NCBI RefSeq assembly: GCF_934660935.1
Contig: NZ_CAKUIH010000006.1
Coordinates: 95,879-159,878 of the forward strand
Direction: 5' to 3'
Source: an uncultured Parolsenella sp.
GTDB lineage: Bacteria > Actinomycetota > Coriobacteriia > Coriobacteriales > Atopobiaceae
DNA length: 64,000 bases
Shown piece after piece: positions 18,801 through 26,468 of the stretch; positions within the stretch are counted from its first letter, which is position 1, and each line of letters starts with the position of its first letter. Below the pieces are notes generated by a model, which was given only the letters and a program-made list of their open reading frames with translations, did no database searches and was not told where the DNA came from. The translations under genes were made by a program, and so were the position numbers.

Positions 18801-19274
18801 GAGGCGAAGGGCGAGGCGGGCGGCGAGCTTGCGCAGAGCGAAGTCAACATCAACCTTTCCGCGGACTTCTACCTCGCGGAAGAGTACCTGCCCGAGGTCG
18901 ACAAGCGCGTCCTGGTGTACCGCAAGCTCGCGGGCGCCGTGGATCTTGCCGAGGTCGACGCTCTCGAGCAGGAGTGCGAGCGCGACTTTGGTGCGATGCC
19001 TGCCGCCGCGAAGAACCTATTCGACCGCGCGCGCATCCGCATCCGCGCCCAGCGCCTGGGCGTCACGAGCGTCACGCTTACGAGTGGGCGCATCATCTAC
19101 CTGGGCCTCAAGTGCTCTCGCGACCTCACGCTCAAGTTCAAGGCGCGCGGGGCGATCGTCTATCCCAAGACCGAGAAGGTCGCCTATCCCTTCAAGCGCG
19201 GTGCCGAGGACCTCGTCGCCTGCGCCTTGGCCGTGCTCGAGGAGGCCGGCGGCGACGATGAGCCAGAAGAATAA
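15810..19274 (+). CDS. mfd: Transcription-repair coupling factor Mfd
   Basis: A 1154-residue DNA translocase that removes RNA polymerase stalled at lesions and recruits UvrAB. The UvrB-homology region fills about the first 350 residues. An RNAP-interaction Tudor-like domain (GDYVVHATHGIALF) follows, then the RecG-like motor with Walker A GDVGFGKTEVA (Lys647), DEEQRFGV (742-749), LSATPIPRT, and the translocation block with Q-rich LAQLYQLKGRVGR. A C-terminal TRCF domain completes it. The GTG at 15810 is chosen because it gives VLINRVSRQLL at the N-terminus and couples to the preceding stop; any upstream start would lie inside the GH77 domain. Confidence 0.95.
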   Translation: MLINRVSRQLLSAPELLPALSELRAGNDATLAVSQSARPLVLASVWAADPRPCLFVVSGEEAADRAAKALSAWLGGDVVCRYPERRDLPWKAETPDWSVVGARCEAIGRLATGDPCLVVASARSLLRRVPPVGSGYWASSTFSVGDEVPFEEVGSLLVGLGYSDPGELDGPGTFHIHGDSVDIHPAQMGTPVRIEFFGDEVDRVRRMVASTGQTIGDLDSVTVRPCRELALTDETVARARKALWADAQASTKVAADLELIEARSADPTLERYLAALYGKTASPLEHVCESALMCFAEPRALFDDCVRASDEVTQLASNAGEETVGLYTAPRDLDFGRQQRLSFASMLRVGSQVTAELPVRQPSIAGSDTRLLGRVRQLLNDGASVLFAVPDRAAREHLELTFGDERVTFGEALGSAPENSVPVMDPTANDLASAPDLPRGQVTFTDLPVPAGVIVPSARLAILSVGDLAIHSAKRKTRRRVDPTSVTFPFKPGDYVVHATHGIALFSDIVRQEVAGKERDYFLLEYSGGDKLFVPLEQVDRITRYVGPDGSAPRLTRLNTADWSRATGKARKNARRLAFDLVDLYTRRASVQGYAFAPDTPEQQDMEAEFPYQLTQDQASAVADIKSDMETARPMDRLLCGDVGFGKTEVALRAAFKCVAEGRQVMVLCPTTILAQQHFETFFNRFAPFDFEVDVLSRFRTPKQQRLALEGFASGKVSVLVGTHRLLSADVNPHDLGLVIIDEEQRFGVQHKEQLKNMREQVDVLTLSATPIPRTMQMAMSGVRDMSLIMTPPPGRLPVKVTVGEYDPDIVSAAIRAEIARDGQVYYVSNRVKTIDEAEARVLEAAPEARVGVAHGKMSAKQVEDMMMKFQRGEIDVLVATTIIESGIDNPHSNTLIIEDSQRLGLAQLYQLKGRVGRGRIQAYAYFMFPGERPLTPEATDRLMAINEYQELGSGMRVAMRDLEIRGAGSLVGAEQHGNLSSVGFDLFTQMLGEAVAEAKGEAGGELAQSEVNINLSADFYLAEEYLPEVDKRVLVYRKLAGAVDLAEVDALEQECERDFGAMPAAAKNLFDRARIRIRAQRLGVTSVTLTSGRIIYLGLKCSRDLTLKFKARGAIVYPKTEKVAYPFKRGAEDLVACALAVLEEAGGDDEPEE

Positions 19275-19346
19275 CCGCTGGTGAGGACTCTGGCGCCATA
19301 CCGTAGTCCCACCAAGAGTCATCCCTTCGAACGAACGGAGAAGATC

Positions 19347-20432
19347 ATGGCCGAGAACAGCCCAAACACCCCGATCGATGCGGCGGCCGCCGCGGACGCC
19401 GCCTTTGCCGCCGTTGCCGGCAAGCCCTTCCCCTCGGATGTCTTTACCGCGCCCGACCTGCGCTGGGCCGTCATCGGTTGCGGTGTCATCGCGAACCAGA
19501 TGGCGGAGTCCTTCGCGCTCGCGGGTCGCAAGCTCGCCGGCGTCCAGAACCGCACGCGTGCCAAGGCGGAGGCGTTTGCCGAGCGCTGGGGCGTCGCGCG
19601 TGTCTATGACACGCCGGAAGAGCTCTATGCCGACCCTGACATCGACGCCATCTACATCACGACGCCCCACAACACGCACATCAAGTATCTCCGCGGTGCC
19701 CTTGGCTCAGGCAAGCACGTGTTGTGCGAGAAGTCCATCACGCTGAACTCCGAGGAGCTCGCTGAGGCACTGACGATTGCGGACGCCAACCACGTCCAGC
19801 TCGTCGACGCCACCACCATCCTGCACATGCCCCTCTATCGCGAGATCATCCGCCGCGCCATGGCGGGCGACTTCGGCCAGATGAACCTGGCGCAGATCAA
19901 CTTCGGCTCCTACAAGGAGTTCGATCCCAAATCGCGCTTCTACAACCGCGACCTTGCGGGCGGTGCCCTGCTCGATATCGGCGTCTACGCGATCACCCTC
20001 GCTCGCCTGTTCATGATGAGCCTGCCCGAGGACGTGCTCTCGATCGCCAATGCCTGCTCCACGGGCGTCGACGTCACGAGCGGCATCGTCCTGCGTAACC
20101 CCGACATGCAGATGGCCACCATCACGCTGTCGCTCCACTCGAAGCAGCCCAAGCGCGCCGTCCTCTCGTTCGACGACTGCTACATCGAGGTCACGGACTA
20201 CCCGCGCGCAGACCGCGCCACCATCGTCTGGACGGCCGACGGGCGCCGCGAGGAGATTCGTGCGGGCGAGGAGGCCTATGCGCTGTGTTACGAGGCCGCG
20301 AACCTCGAGCGCGCCGTCGCCGGCGACCAGGTCGAGCAGAATATGATTGCCTACACCGTCGACGTCATGGCCATCATGACGATGCTCCGTCGCCAGTGGG
20401 GCATTCGCTATCCCGAGGAGGAGCAGGCGTAA
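19347..20432 (+). CDS. Gfo/Idh/MocA-family oxidoreductase
   Basis: A 361-residue NAD(P)-dependent sugar or cyclitol dehydrogenase-like protein. A Rossmann fold starts at LRWAVIGCGVIANQMAES (about 32-50), followed by TTPHNTHIKY and the family EK motif in LCEKSITLNSEE; the canonical EKP is EKS here. The C-terminal alpha/beta domain contains GGALLDIGVYAI. The substrate is not predictable. ATG 19347 has a GGAGAA site; the in-frame GTG at 19281 would lie almost against the mfd stop without such a site. An alanine-rich N-terminal extension of about 30 residues precedes the Rossmann fold. Confidence 0.88.
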   Translation: MAENSPNTPIDAAAAADAAFAAVAGKPFPSDVFTAPDLRWAVIGCGVIANQMAESFALAGRKLAGVQNRTRAKAEAFAERWGVARVYDTPEELYADPDIDAIYITTPHNTHIKYLRGALGSGKHVLCEKSITLNSEELAEALTIADANHVQLVDATTILHMPLYREIIRRAMAGDFGQMNLAQINFGSYKEFDPKSRFYNRDLAGGALLDIGVYAITLARLFMMSLPEDVLSIANACSTGVDVTSGIVLRNPDMQMATITLSLHSKQPKRAVLSFDDCYIEVTDYPRADRATIVWTADGRREEIRAGEEAYALCYEAANLERAVAGDQVEQNMIAYTVDVMAIMTMLRRQWGIRYPEEEQA

Positions 20433-20575
20433 AGCAGCTCCACGAGCGGTGGCCGCATGCGTTCCGCCGTTGCCGCATCTTTGGCGTGGCGGGCGTAAGC
20501 GCTCTGTCAGGAGTCGGCGTCTTTTCAGACTCGAGCGCTACACTTGGGCAAAACCAAGGGAGAGAAAGAAGAAAC

Positions 20576-22495
20576 ATGACTGCTGCTAACATCGCGCCGT
20601 TCATTCGAGGCGCCCGCCACCTCATCTATCGTCCCGATGGCCTCGTGAGGCCGTCGCGCATGTCGAACAAGCAGGCGGAGGCCGCGGCCGACGCCGGTCG
20701 CGAGCGCGCCGCAAGCTATACCGCTGGCGCCACGATCAACCTCGTGACCACGGGAGACGAAGTCTCGTTCGACCTCTCCGTCATCGAGGGCATTCACTTC
20801 GAGAGTGCCTCGGTGCGCGAAACCATCGAGCTCGCTCGCGCCGCCGGCGATGACCGCGCCCCCGAGGAGGGCGTGGTTGACGGCATCGATCTTGTCGTCG
20901 ACGGGGTCTACGTGAAGACTGCCCCCGTTCGCGAAGGCACGGTCACGTTTGACTTCGAGAACCCCTCTCACGCGCCCGCCTCGGTCACAATCTATCTGCC
21001 CTGCCTCATGAACGTCGCGGTGGGCAACCTCTCCACCAACGGTAGCCTCGAGCAGCCCGCCGAGCGCGGCTACCTCCTTGCGCTTGGAGACTCGATCACC
21101 CAGGGCTACGTCGTGGGTAGGCCGAGCGCGTCCTGGCCGGCGGAGGTCTCCCGTGCCCTCGGCCTCGACCTCATGAACCAGGCCATCGCGGGCCATCACT
21201 TCGACGACCGCACCCTGCGCGGCATGAGGGCCTTCCGCGAGAACCCGCCTGCGGCGATCATCGTCGCCTACGGCACCAATGATTGGGCCCATACCGAGCG
21301 AGAGCGCGACCTCGTGGAGAACATGACCAAGTATCTCCAGAAGCTCGTCGACAAATTCTCCGATACGCCCATCTTCGCCGTGAGCCCCATCTGGCGTGCG
21401 GACATCGACAGTGAGCAGCCCCACGGCCGCACCCTTGCGTGGGTGCGCAGCATCATGTGCGACGAGTGCGCGCGCCTCGGTGTCGAGTGCATCGATGGTG
21501 CGGAGCTTGTCCCGGCGGACCCCGCGCTCTATGCGGATGGCAGACTCCACCCCAACGCCGATGGCGCCCATCTCATGGCCGAGGGCATCCTTCGCGCCCT
21601 CGAGGAGCGTGGTCTCGTCGCCGCTCTTGGCGGTCGTCACGATGAGCCTCGCGAGCTCGCGGACGTCCAGACGCTTCTCCGCCCGAACGCCCCGCGCGGC
21701 CAGCGCGAGCTCGAGCAGGCCGTGAGGACGATCTGGCGCCTTCGCCAGGACGACGGCTGTCCCTGGGATAGGGAGCAGACCCACGCGAGCATCGCGAAGA
21801 ACATGATCGAGGAGGCCTACGAGGCGGTCGACGCAATTGAGGCCGGTGACGCCGCACACCTGCGCGAGGAGCTTGGCGACGTGCTCATGCAGGTCCTCCT
21901 CCACGCCCAGATTGCCGAGGACGCCGGCGAGTTCACCTTTGCCGATATCTGCCGCGACCTCGATGACAAGCTCGTCCGCAGGCATCCGCACGTGTTTGGC
22001 TCCGGCGTGGCCGCGCATGACTCCGCCGAGGTGCTCGACATCTGGAGCAAGGTGAAGCTCGACGAGCGCCGCGACGCGGAGCAGTCCGGCTCGACCTCGA
22101 GCCTGCTCGATGCCGTCCCTCGCGCGCTTCCCGCCCTCATGCAGGCGCAGAAGATCTCGAAGAAGGCCGCCAACTGCGGCTTTGACTGGGAGACCACGGC
22201 CGACGTCTGGGCCAAGGTCGATGAGGAGCGCGCGGAGTTCGCCGCGGAGGAGACGGGTTCCGAGGGGGCGCTCGAGGAGTTCGGCGACGTGCTGTTCTCC
22301 GTCGTCAACGTTGCCCGCAAGGAGCACATCGATGCCGAGACGGCGCTGAGGCGTAGCTGCGAGAAGTTCCGCGAGCGTTGGGCCGCTATGGAGAAGGCAG
22401 CCGCCGAGAAGAGCCGGTCGCTCGCCGACGTCTCTCGTGAAGAGCTTGAGCAACTCTGGACCGAAGCGAAGAGGGCGGGTAGGTCTGACTCCTAA
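20576..22495 (+). CDS. mazG: SGNH/GDSL hydrolase fused to MazG nucleotide pyrophosphohydrolase
   Basis: A 639-residue bifunctional protein. Residues 1-155 form a beta-rich N-domain typical of carbohydrate-esterase-like SGNH proteins. Residues 160-345 are an SGNH hydrolase with block I GDSITQG (Ser173), block III GTND (Asn235) and block V DGRLH (Asp321, His325). Residues 375-639 are a full-length MazG with the EEAYE...EELGD metal site and a second duplicated half (EFGDVLFSVVNVARKE). MazG hydrolyses NTPs, protecting against miscoding and modulating stringent alarmones. ATG 20576 follows AGGGAGAGAAAGAAG. No stop or restart is visible between the domains. No signal peptide is seen, so the hydrolase part should be cytoplasmic. 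Confidence 0.9.
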   Translation: MTAANIAPFIRGARHLIYRPDGLVRPSRMSNKQAEAAADAGRERAASYTAGATINLVTTGDEVSFDLSVIEGIHFESASVRETIELARAAGDDRAPEEGVVDGIDLVVDGVYVKTAPVREGTVTFDFENPSHAPASVTIYLPCLMNVAVGNLSTNGSLEQPAERGYLLALGDSITQGYVVGRPSASWPAEVSRALGLDLMNQAIAGHHFDDRTLRGMRAFRENPPAAIIVAYGTNDWAHTERERDLVENMTKYLQKLVDKFSDTPIFAVSPIWRADIDSEQPHGRTLAWVRSIMCDECARLGVECIDGAELVPADPALYADGRLHPNADGAHLMAEGILRALEERGLVAALGGRHDEPRELADVQTLLRPNAPRGQRELEQAVRTIWRLRQDDGCPWDREQTHASIAKNMIEEAYEAVDAIEAGDAAHLREELGDVLMQVLLHAQIAEDAGEFTFADICRDLDDKLVRRHPHVFGSGVAAHDSAEVLDIWSKVKLDERRDAEQSGSTSSLLDAVPRALPALMQAQKISKKAANCGFDWETTADVWAKVDEERAEFAAEETGSEGALEEFGDVLFSVVNVARKEHIDAETALRRSCEKFRERWAAMEKAAAEKSRSLADVSREELEQLWTEAKRAGRSDS

Positions 22496-22578
22496 TCTGT
22501 CATAATCGATTAACGCGCGAAGGCGCGACCATAACCGCAACATGTGCCCAAACACAGCAGAAACGAAGCAGACGCCAC

Positions 22579-23367
22579 ATGAGTGCAAGTAATTCCATTG
22601 TCCTTGGACGCTATAACCGTGCGAACACCCGTGCCTCCTCTGGCTACGGGCGCTCCTCAGGTGCAGCGAGCTCGAGCTTCAGCTCTCACGAGACCCGTCG
22701 GTCGTCGCGCGAGTCGGCAGACTTTGGCTTGCGAGAGAGCCGTCGTGCGTCCTCCAGCGGCACCTCCGCAGCGTATCGTGACATGCCGCGTCGAGAGCGC
22801 GCTCGCGGTGTCGTCGCTGCGAACAGGCCGTCCCGCGAGGCTTCCTCTCGTGGCCGCGCCGTGTCCGGTCGCGCCGCGTCCGAGGCTCGTCGGCATACCA
22901 CGGGGGAGGGCGAGGACCATCGCCGCACCGCGAATGTCGCCTCGCAGGCACAGGGTGTGCTCGCCTGGGCGATGGAGCATCGTGCCCTTTCCATCGCGCT
23001 CGTTGCCATTGTGGCGCTTGCGCTCATGCTCTATCCGCCGCTCAAGGCCCTCTATGGAGCATCGCGCACCAACGCGCTTCTCTCCACCCAGCTCAGCTCC
23101 GTCACTGCTACCAACGACACCCTCCAGGGAGAGGTCGATAACCTCATGACCCGCGAGGGCATCGAGGACGAGGCCCGTCGTCGCGGCTATGTGACGGAGG
23201 GCGATACACCGGTAGATATGTCGGGCATCGAGGATTCCGGCGGTGCTTCGAGTGATTCGACCGTCTCGACGGACGAGTCCGCCCCGGCGGCAAGCGACCC
23301 CTGGTACGTCTCCGCCCTTGACTTCATCTTTGGATACAACCCCGCCGATCAGGGGGTTTCCCAGTGA
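22579..23367 (+). CDS. DivIC/FtsB-like septum formation initiator family protein
   Basis: A 262-residue single-pass membrane protein. Residues 1-135 are a low-complexity Ser/Arg/Ala-rich cytoplasmic segment, then one hydrophobic helix (ALSIALVAIVALALMLYPPL, about 136-156), then a short coiled coil (TNALLSTQLSSVTATNDTLQ) and the family-like REGIEDEARRRGYV motif, and an acidic Ser/Asp tail. This is the DivIC/FtsB layout, a cell-division scaffold with FtsL and FtsQ. The long disordered N-terminus is unusual. The stop overlaps the next gene's GTG start by 4 bases. Confidence 0.82.
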   Translation: MSASNSIVLGRYNRANTRASSGYGRSSGAASSSFSSHETRRSSRESADFGLRESRRASSSGTSAAYRDMPRRERARGVVAANRPSREASSRGRAVSGRAASEARRHTTGEGEDHRRTANVASQAQGVLAWAMEHRALSIALVAIVALALMLYPPLKALYGASRTNALLSTQLSSVTATNDTLQGEVDNLMTREGIEDEARRRGYVTEGDTPVDMSGIEDSGGASSDSTVSTDESAPAASDPWYVSALDFIFGYNPADQGVSQ

Positions 23368-24347
23368 GCCGCGTTGCCGTTATCGATATCGGCACCGTGA
23401 CGGCGCGTCTTGGCGTCTCCGATGTCGCCGCCTCGCGCGTCGAGCGCTGCGCCAAGACGTCGACCATCTGCAGCCTTGGCGAGGACGTTGCCGAGACGGG
23501 CATGCTTCGCGAGGATGCGTGCGCGCGCGTGCTTTCGTGCGTTGATGGCTATCTGGCCCAGGCTCGCGAGTCCGGCGCTGAGGTGGCGTGCTGCACGCTC
23601 ACGAGCGCCGCGCGAGACGCTGCGAATTCGAATGTGCTGCTTGATGGCCTCGCGGAGCGCGGCGTTGTCGCTCAGGTCATTCCCGGCGAGGTGGAGGGAT
23701 CGCTCACGTTCCTCGGCGTGGCCCAGGACTTTCGGGCGTCGCGCATCGTCGTTGCGGATAACGGCGGCGGGTCGACCGAGGTGGCCGTGGGAGTGCTCGA
23801 CGGCGAGCGACCCGGCGTGGCGCTTGAGGCCGTGCGTTCGCTGGATGTGGGCTGTCGCCGCGTGACGGACCTCTTTCTCTCTCGCGAGGACCCACCCTCG
23901 GCCTCTGCACTGGACGAGGCTCGTGCGTTCTGTCGCGAGGCCTTCGAATCCGGCCTCCCCGCCGAGGCGCGCGATCCGGAGCGCCTTGTCTGCGTAGGTG
24001 GTACGGTCACGACGCTTGTCGCCATCGACGCGAGGCTCGACCCCTATGACCCTGCGTTCGTCCATCTTCATTCGCTCGCGCTTGACGAGGTGGATGAGCT
24101 GGTCGGCCGTCTTGCCTCGCTTCCTCTGGAGCAGCGCCGCGGGGTCGTGGGCCTGCAGCCCAAGCGCGCCGGCGTGATTTTGGCGGGTGCCGTTTGCGTG
24201 AGCGAGCTCATGCGCGCGTGCCATGCGTGCGAGCTCACCGTGAGCGAGAGCGACCTGCTCTACGGCCTGTCGCTCTCCGCGGCAGCGGTGGCGGATGGGA
24301 TTACCGCCCCAGTTTCTTGGACGCCGCAACTCTTCTCTTTGCGCTAA
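23364..24347 (+). CDS. Ppx/GppA-family exopolyphosphatase
   Basis: A 327-residue ASKHA-fold phosphatase that degrades polyphosphate or pppGpp. Phosphate-binding loop 1 is DIGTVTARLGV (8-18), a variant of the usual DIGTNSxRL; loop 2 is DNGGGSTEVAVG near 133; GGTVTTLVAI near 213 is the third conserved block. It is of short Ppx length without an HD domain. The GTG start overlaps the DivIC-like gene's stop. The divIC-ppx arrangement is common in actinobacteria. Confidence 0.88.
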   Translation: MSRVAVIDIGTVTARLGVSDVAASRVERCAKTSTICSLGEDVAETGMLREDACARVLSCVDGYLAQARESGAEVACCTLTSAARDAANSNVLLDGLAERGVVAQVIPGEVEGSLTFLGVAQDFRASRIVVADNGGGSTEVAVGVLDGERPGVALEAVRSLDVGCRRVTDLFLSREDPPSASALDEARAFCREAFESGLPAEARDPERLVCVGGTVTTLVAIDARLDPYDPAFVHLHSLALDEVDELVGRLASLPLEQRRGVVGLQPKRAGVILAGAVCVSELMRACHACELTVSESDLLYGLSLSAAAVADGITAPVSWTPQLFSLR

Positions 24348-24436
24348 GGTAGTCAGCGCGCGACTTTGCGGCATGATGCGTGACGGCGCGATAAGGGTGC
24401 CAAGCACTTTCACGTGACGATGGCGCCGCATGATAT

Positions 24437-24521
24437 GGGGGCGTGGCGGAATTGGCAGACGCAGGGGCCTTAAAAGCCCTCGCCGGAAGGCTTGTGGGTT
24501 CGAACCCCACCGCCCCTACCA
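24437..24521 (+). tRNA. tRNA-Leu (anticodon TAA)
   Basis: A cloverleaf of 85 bases with encoded CCA. The acceptor GGGGGCG pairs with CGCCCCT with a G-T pair at 1-72, the anticodon loop is CTTAAAA, there is a long variable arm typical of class II tRNA, and the T-arm is GTGGG-TTCGAAC-CCCAC. Confidence 0.95.
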
Positions 24522-24530
24522 GACGAAAAA

Positions 24531-24566
24531 AGCGGGACGACGGCTCTGTGGCTGTCGTCCCGCTTT
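24531..24566 (+). terminator. Terminator after tRNA-Leu
   Basis: A 10-bp stem GCGGGACGAC (24532-24541) pairs with 24554-24563, followed by TTT. An A-run precedes it, so it may act on both strands, also ending transcription of the leftward EIIB gene. Confidence 0.8.
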
Positions 24567-24648
24567 CCATGAGGAGCGAGTTTGGGGCACGCGCGCTTGC
24601 TGGTCTTGGTGTGGGCGCCGCGCTCCCGTTGTCCGCGCCGGGCGCGGG

Positions 24649-24963
24649 CTAAGAGCAAACCGACGTGCGAGCGCGGCTGGGTGCGCGCATGAGCGCGAGC
24701 AGGGAGCGCTCTGACGCGCTGGCGTCGCCTCCCGTGAGGAACGGCGTGCCGTTCACGTACGGGATATCGAGGGTGCCGGGGATGAGCGTGACGGCGATGA
24801 GGAAGTCGTGCGACTCGGCAAGCGCCGGGACATCAGCCATCTTGCACGGGGTGACGTCATAGGTGCCGGCGAAGCCGTGAGAATCGAGAATCTGACAGAC
24901 GCGATCGCGTACCGCAGACGAGGTGCAAATGCCCGTGCCGCAGGCCATGAGGATGTGCTTCAT
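24649..24963 (-). CDS. Orphan PTS EIIB component, galactitol-type
   Basis: A 104-residue cytoplasmic phosphotransferase subunit. The N-terminal loop ACGTGICTSS carries the phosphorylated Cys8, and the layout (KHILMACGTG...) matches EIIB of the galactitol/fructose-like group. No EIIA or EIIC gene lies nearby: rightward on the same strand are 230 bases without a gene and then the SdpI gene. It may serve a membrane component elsewhere or have taken a regulatory role. A ribosome site AAGGAC lies before the ATG. Terminator 24531-24566 lies about 80 bases beyond its stop. Confidence 0.85.
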   Translation of the reverse strand: MKHILMACGTGICTSSAVRDRVCQILDSHGFAGTYDVTPCKMADVPALAESHDFLIAVTLIPGTLDIPYVNGTPFLTGGDASASERSLLALMRAPSRARTSVCS

Positions 24964-25196
24964 TGCCGTCCTTCTAAAACGACAGATACCTGGCGACTCG
25001 TGGAGGTGTGATTGCGAGTTCGTTTATGGCGTGGCACGTGCGCTCAGGCGTAAATACAATTCGACAAGCGCGTACTTTAGCCGTTTCTCTCCCGTTTGTG
25101 TAGGGGTTTATTCGCGTGGGCCGCTGCCGCTCGCCGAATCGTATGGCGTTGGAGCGGGCGGTTCGCGGGCTTTATATGGCGAGAGTGGGCGAACGA

Positions 25197-25892
25197 TTAG
25201 CGAATCTTGCCGATAAACAGCAGGTAGGAATAGACGTACATCGCGATGCATCCCCCAAGGCAGATCACGCTGATCGCCGCTGCGGCAACAGCGTCCGAGA
25301 GGTAGGGCCCTGCGAAGCCAAATGCTGCGACGGCAATTCCCATAAGCACGAAACACTTGCCACCAAAGCGCTGGGTACGGCGCCAGTTCTCCGGGTCGTT
25401 GAGGGCCCAGGGGGTCTTCACGCCCATCGTGTAGTTCTGGCCGATACGGGGCATGTAGTTGCCGATGCCGACGAGCAGAGCGCCGATCAGCACGGAGACG
25501 ATGACGTTCGTGGAGCCCTTGGCCGCTATCGCGCCCCAGACGGTAAGCTCGGGAAGCCAGCTGATGACGATCGTGAGCAGGGTAAAGCCGACAACGAAGT
25601 GCTGGTAGAACTTCCCGGCGCGGGCATAGCCATTGCCTCTGGGGTCGATGCGCGGAATCACGTAGAAGAGGACGAGCATCCCGAGGGGCAGCGCGCCCAA
25701 GGCGGCTGCCGTCCAGCTTGGCCCCCAACCGTTGACCTCACCGCTCGCACCCCAATGGATGGGAATTTGTGCGGGCAGGCTTGGGAGCGCGACGAGGTGC
25801 GCGATGACGTTTGCGCCGGAAAGCGCGGCGAGCGCGATGAGGCAGTTGCGTGAGATGAGGCCCCGGGTGCTGCCGTTGTTGGTGCTATTCAT
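25197..25892 (-). CDS. SdpI-family membrane protein (DUF1648 plus SdpI)
   Basis: A 231-residue polytopic membrane protein with about six helices. The N-terminal DUF1648 signature IPIHWGASGEVNGWG and the SdpI signature GNYMPRIGQNYTMGVKTPWA are clear. In Bacillus, SdpI gives immunity to the SdpC killing factor and, when bound to toxin, sequesters the repressor SdpR. ATG 25892 was chosen because a perfect AAGGAGGA site precedes it; it overlaps the upstream regulator gene by 8 bases. No sdpABC-like toxin gene is in the window, so the protein may act as a stand-alone immunity or envelope-stress sensor. Confidence 0.9.
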   Translation of the reverse strand: MNSTNNGSTRGLISRNCLIALAALSGANVIAHLVALPSLPAQIPIHWGASGEVNGWGPSWTAAALGALPLGMLVLFYVIPRIDPRGNGYARAGKFYQHFVVGFTLLTIVISWLPELTVWGAIAAKGSTNVIVSVLIGALLVGIGNYMPRIGQNYTMGVKTPWALNDPENWRRTQRFGGKCFVLMGIAVAAFGFAGPYLSDAVAAAAISVICLGGCIAMYVYSYLLFIGKIR

Positions 25893-26154
25893 GAGAGTCC
25901 TCCTTGAAGCCAAGGAACCAACCAATCAGGTCCTGCATGACGGTGGTGTTGAGGCTATAGACGATGTTCTGGCCGTGGCGCTCGTCTGTGACGAGGCCGG
26001 CAGCCTTGAGCGTTGCCAGGTGGTGGCTGAGTGTTGGCTTGCTGACGTCAAAGTTCTTGGCGAGCTCACCCGCCGTGAGGTCGCCCGACTTGAGTAGCTC
26101 GAGAATGCGTCTGCGCGTCGGGTCGGCGAGCGCCTTGAATCCCTCTCCTGCCAT
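25885..26154 (-). CDS. ArsR/SmtB-family repressor (SdpR-like)
   Basis: An 89-residue winged-helix repressor. MAGEGFKALADPTRRRILELL leads into the recognition helix region SKPTLSHHLATLKAAGLV. No metal-binding cysteine cluster is present, consistent with the SdpR type that responds to its SdpI partner rather than to metal. ATG 26154 follows an AGGAGG site. It is the first gene of a two-gene operon with the SdpI protein and is preceded by a promoter with an overlapping inverted repeat (26201-26254). Confidence 0.92.
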   Translation of the reverse strand: MAGEGFKALADPTRRRILELLKSGDLTAGELAKNFDVSKPTLSHHLATLKAAGLVTDERHGQNIVYSLNTTVMQDLIGWFLGFKEDSHE

Positions 26155-26200
26155 AACGCCTCCTGGGTGAGGTGTTCGTATTCCTCTCGGCAATTAGATA

Positions 26201-26218
26201 GTTAGACAAACATCTAAC
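26201..26218 (-). promoter_or_regulatory. Candidate SdpR-like operator
   Basis: A perfect 6-bp inverted repeat GTTAGA-N6-TCTAAC lies about 8 bases downstream of the -10 box of the sdpR-like promoter, over the likely transcription start. A dimeric ArsR-type repressor bound here would block initiation, giving autoregulation as known for sdpRI in Bacillus. Confidence 0.7.
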
Positions 26219-26226
26219 AACTGAGA

Positions 26227-26254
26227 AGTATAGCTTCGGTGCCAGGGGAGTCAA
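26227..26254 (-). promoter_or_regulatory. Promoter of the sdpR-sdpI-like operon
   Basis: Read on the minus strand: -35 TTGACT (26254-26249), 16-bp spacer, -10 TATACT (26232-26227). The start codon of the repressor lies about 70 bases downstream. Confidence 0.75.
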
Positions 26255-26275
26255 CGGGTGGGTTTTGCATTTGCG

Positions 26276-26416
26276 GAGTATGGCGTGACACCTCGCGTGT
26301 CCATGCGGTGTACCGCCTCGCGTGTCCATGCGGCGTACCGTTCTACAGCCCCATGCGGCGTACCGCTCCGCAACTCTGTGTGGCGCGACGCTCTGCAGCT
26401 CCATGCGGCGCACCGC
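26276..26416. repeat. Degenerate 25-bp tandem repeat, about six units
   Basis: Units begin at 26276, 26301, 26326, 26351, 26376 and 26401, exactly 25 bases apart. The conserved half is CCATGCGGCGTACCG; the other half varies (CTCGCGTGT, TTCTACAGC, CTCCGCAACTCTG). The period is not a multiple of three and no gene covers it. Confidence 0.85.
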
Positions 26417-26418
26417 GC

Positions 26419-26459
26419 AAAAAAGAAGCAGGTCAGAGGCGCGAATTCCTCTGACCTGC
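26419..26459 (-). terminator. Terminator after tRNA-Glu
   Basis: On the minus strand a 12-bp stem GCAGGTCAGAGG (26459-26448 with 26439-26428) is followed by TTCTTTTTT. It directly follows tRNA-Glu. Confidence 0.88.
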
Positions 26460-26468
26460 TGCAATTTC

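Noticed and set aside
26276..26416. Possible CRISPR array
   Set aside because: The 25-bp units are contiguous and degenerate, with no constant repeat plus unique spacer structure and no cas genes nearby.
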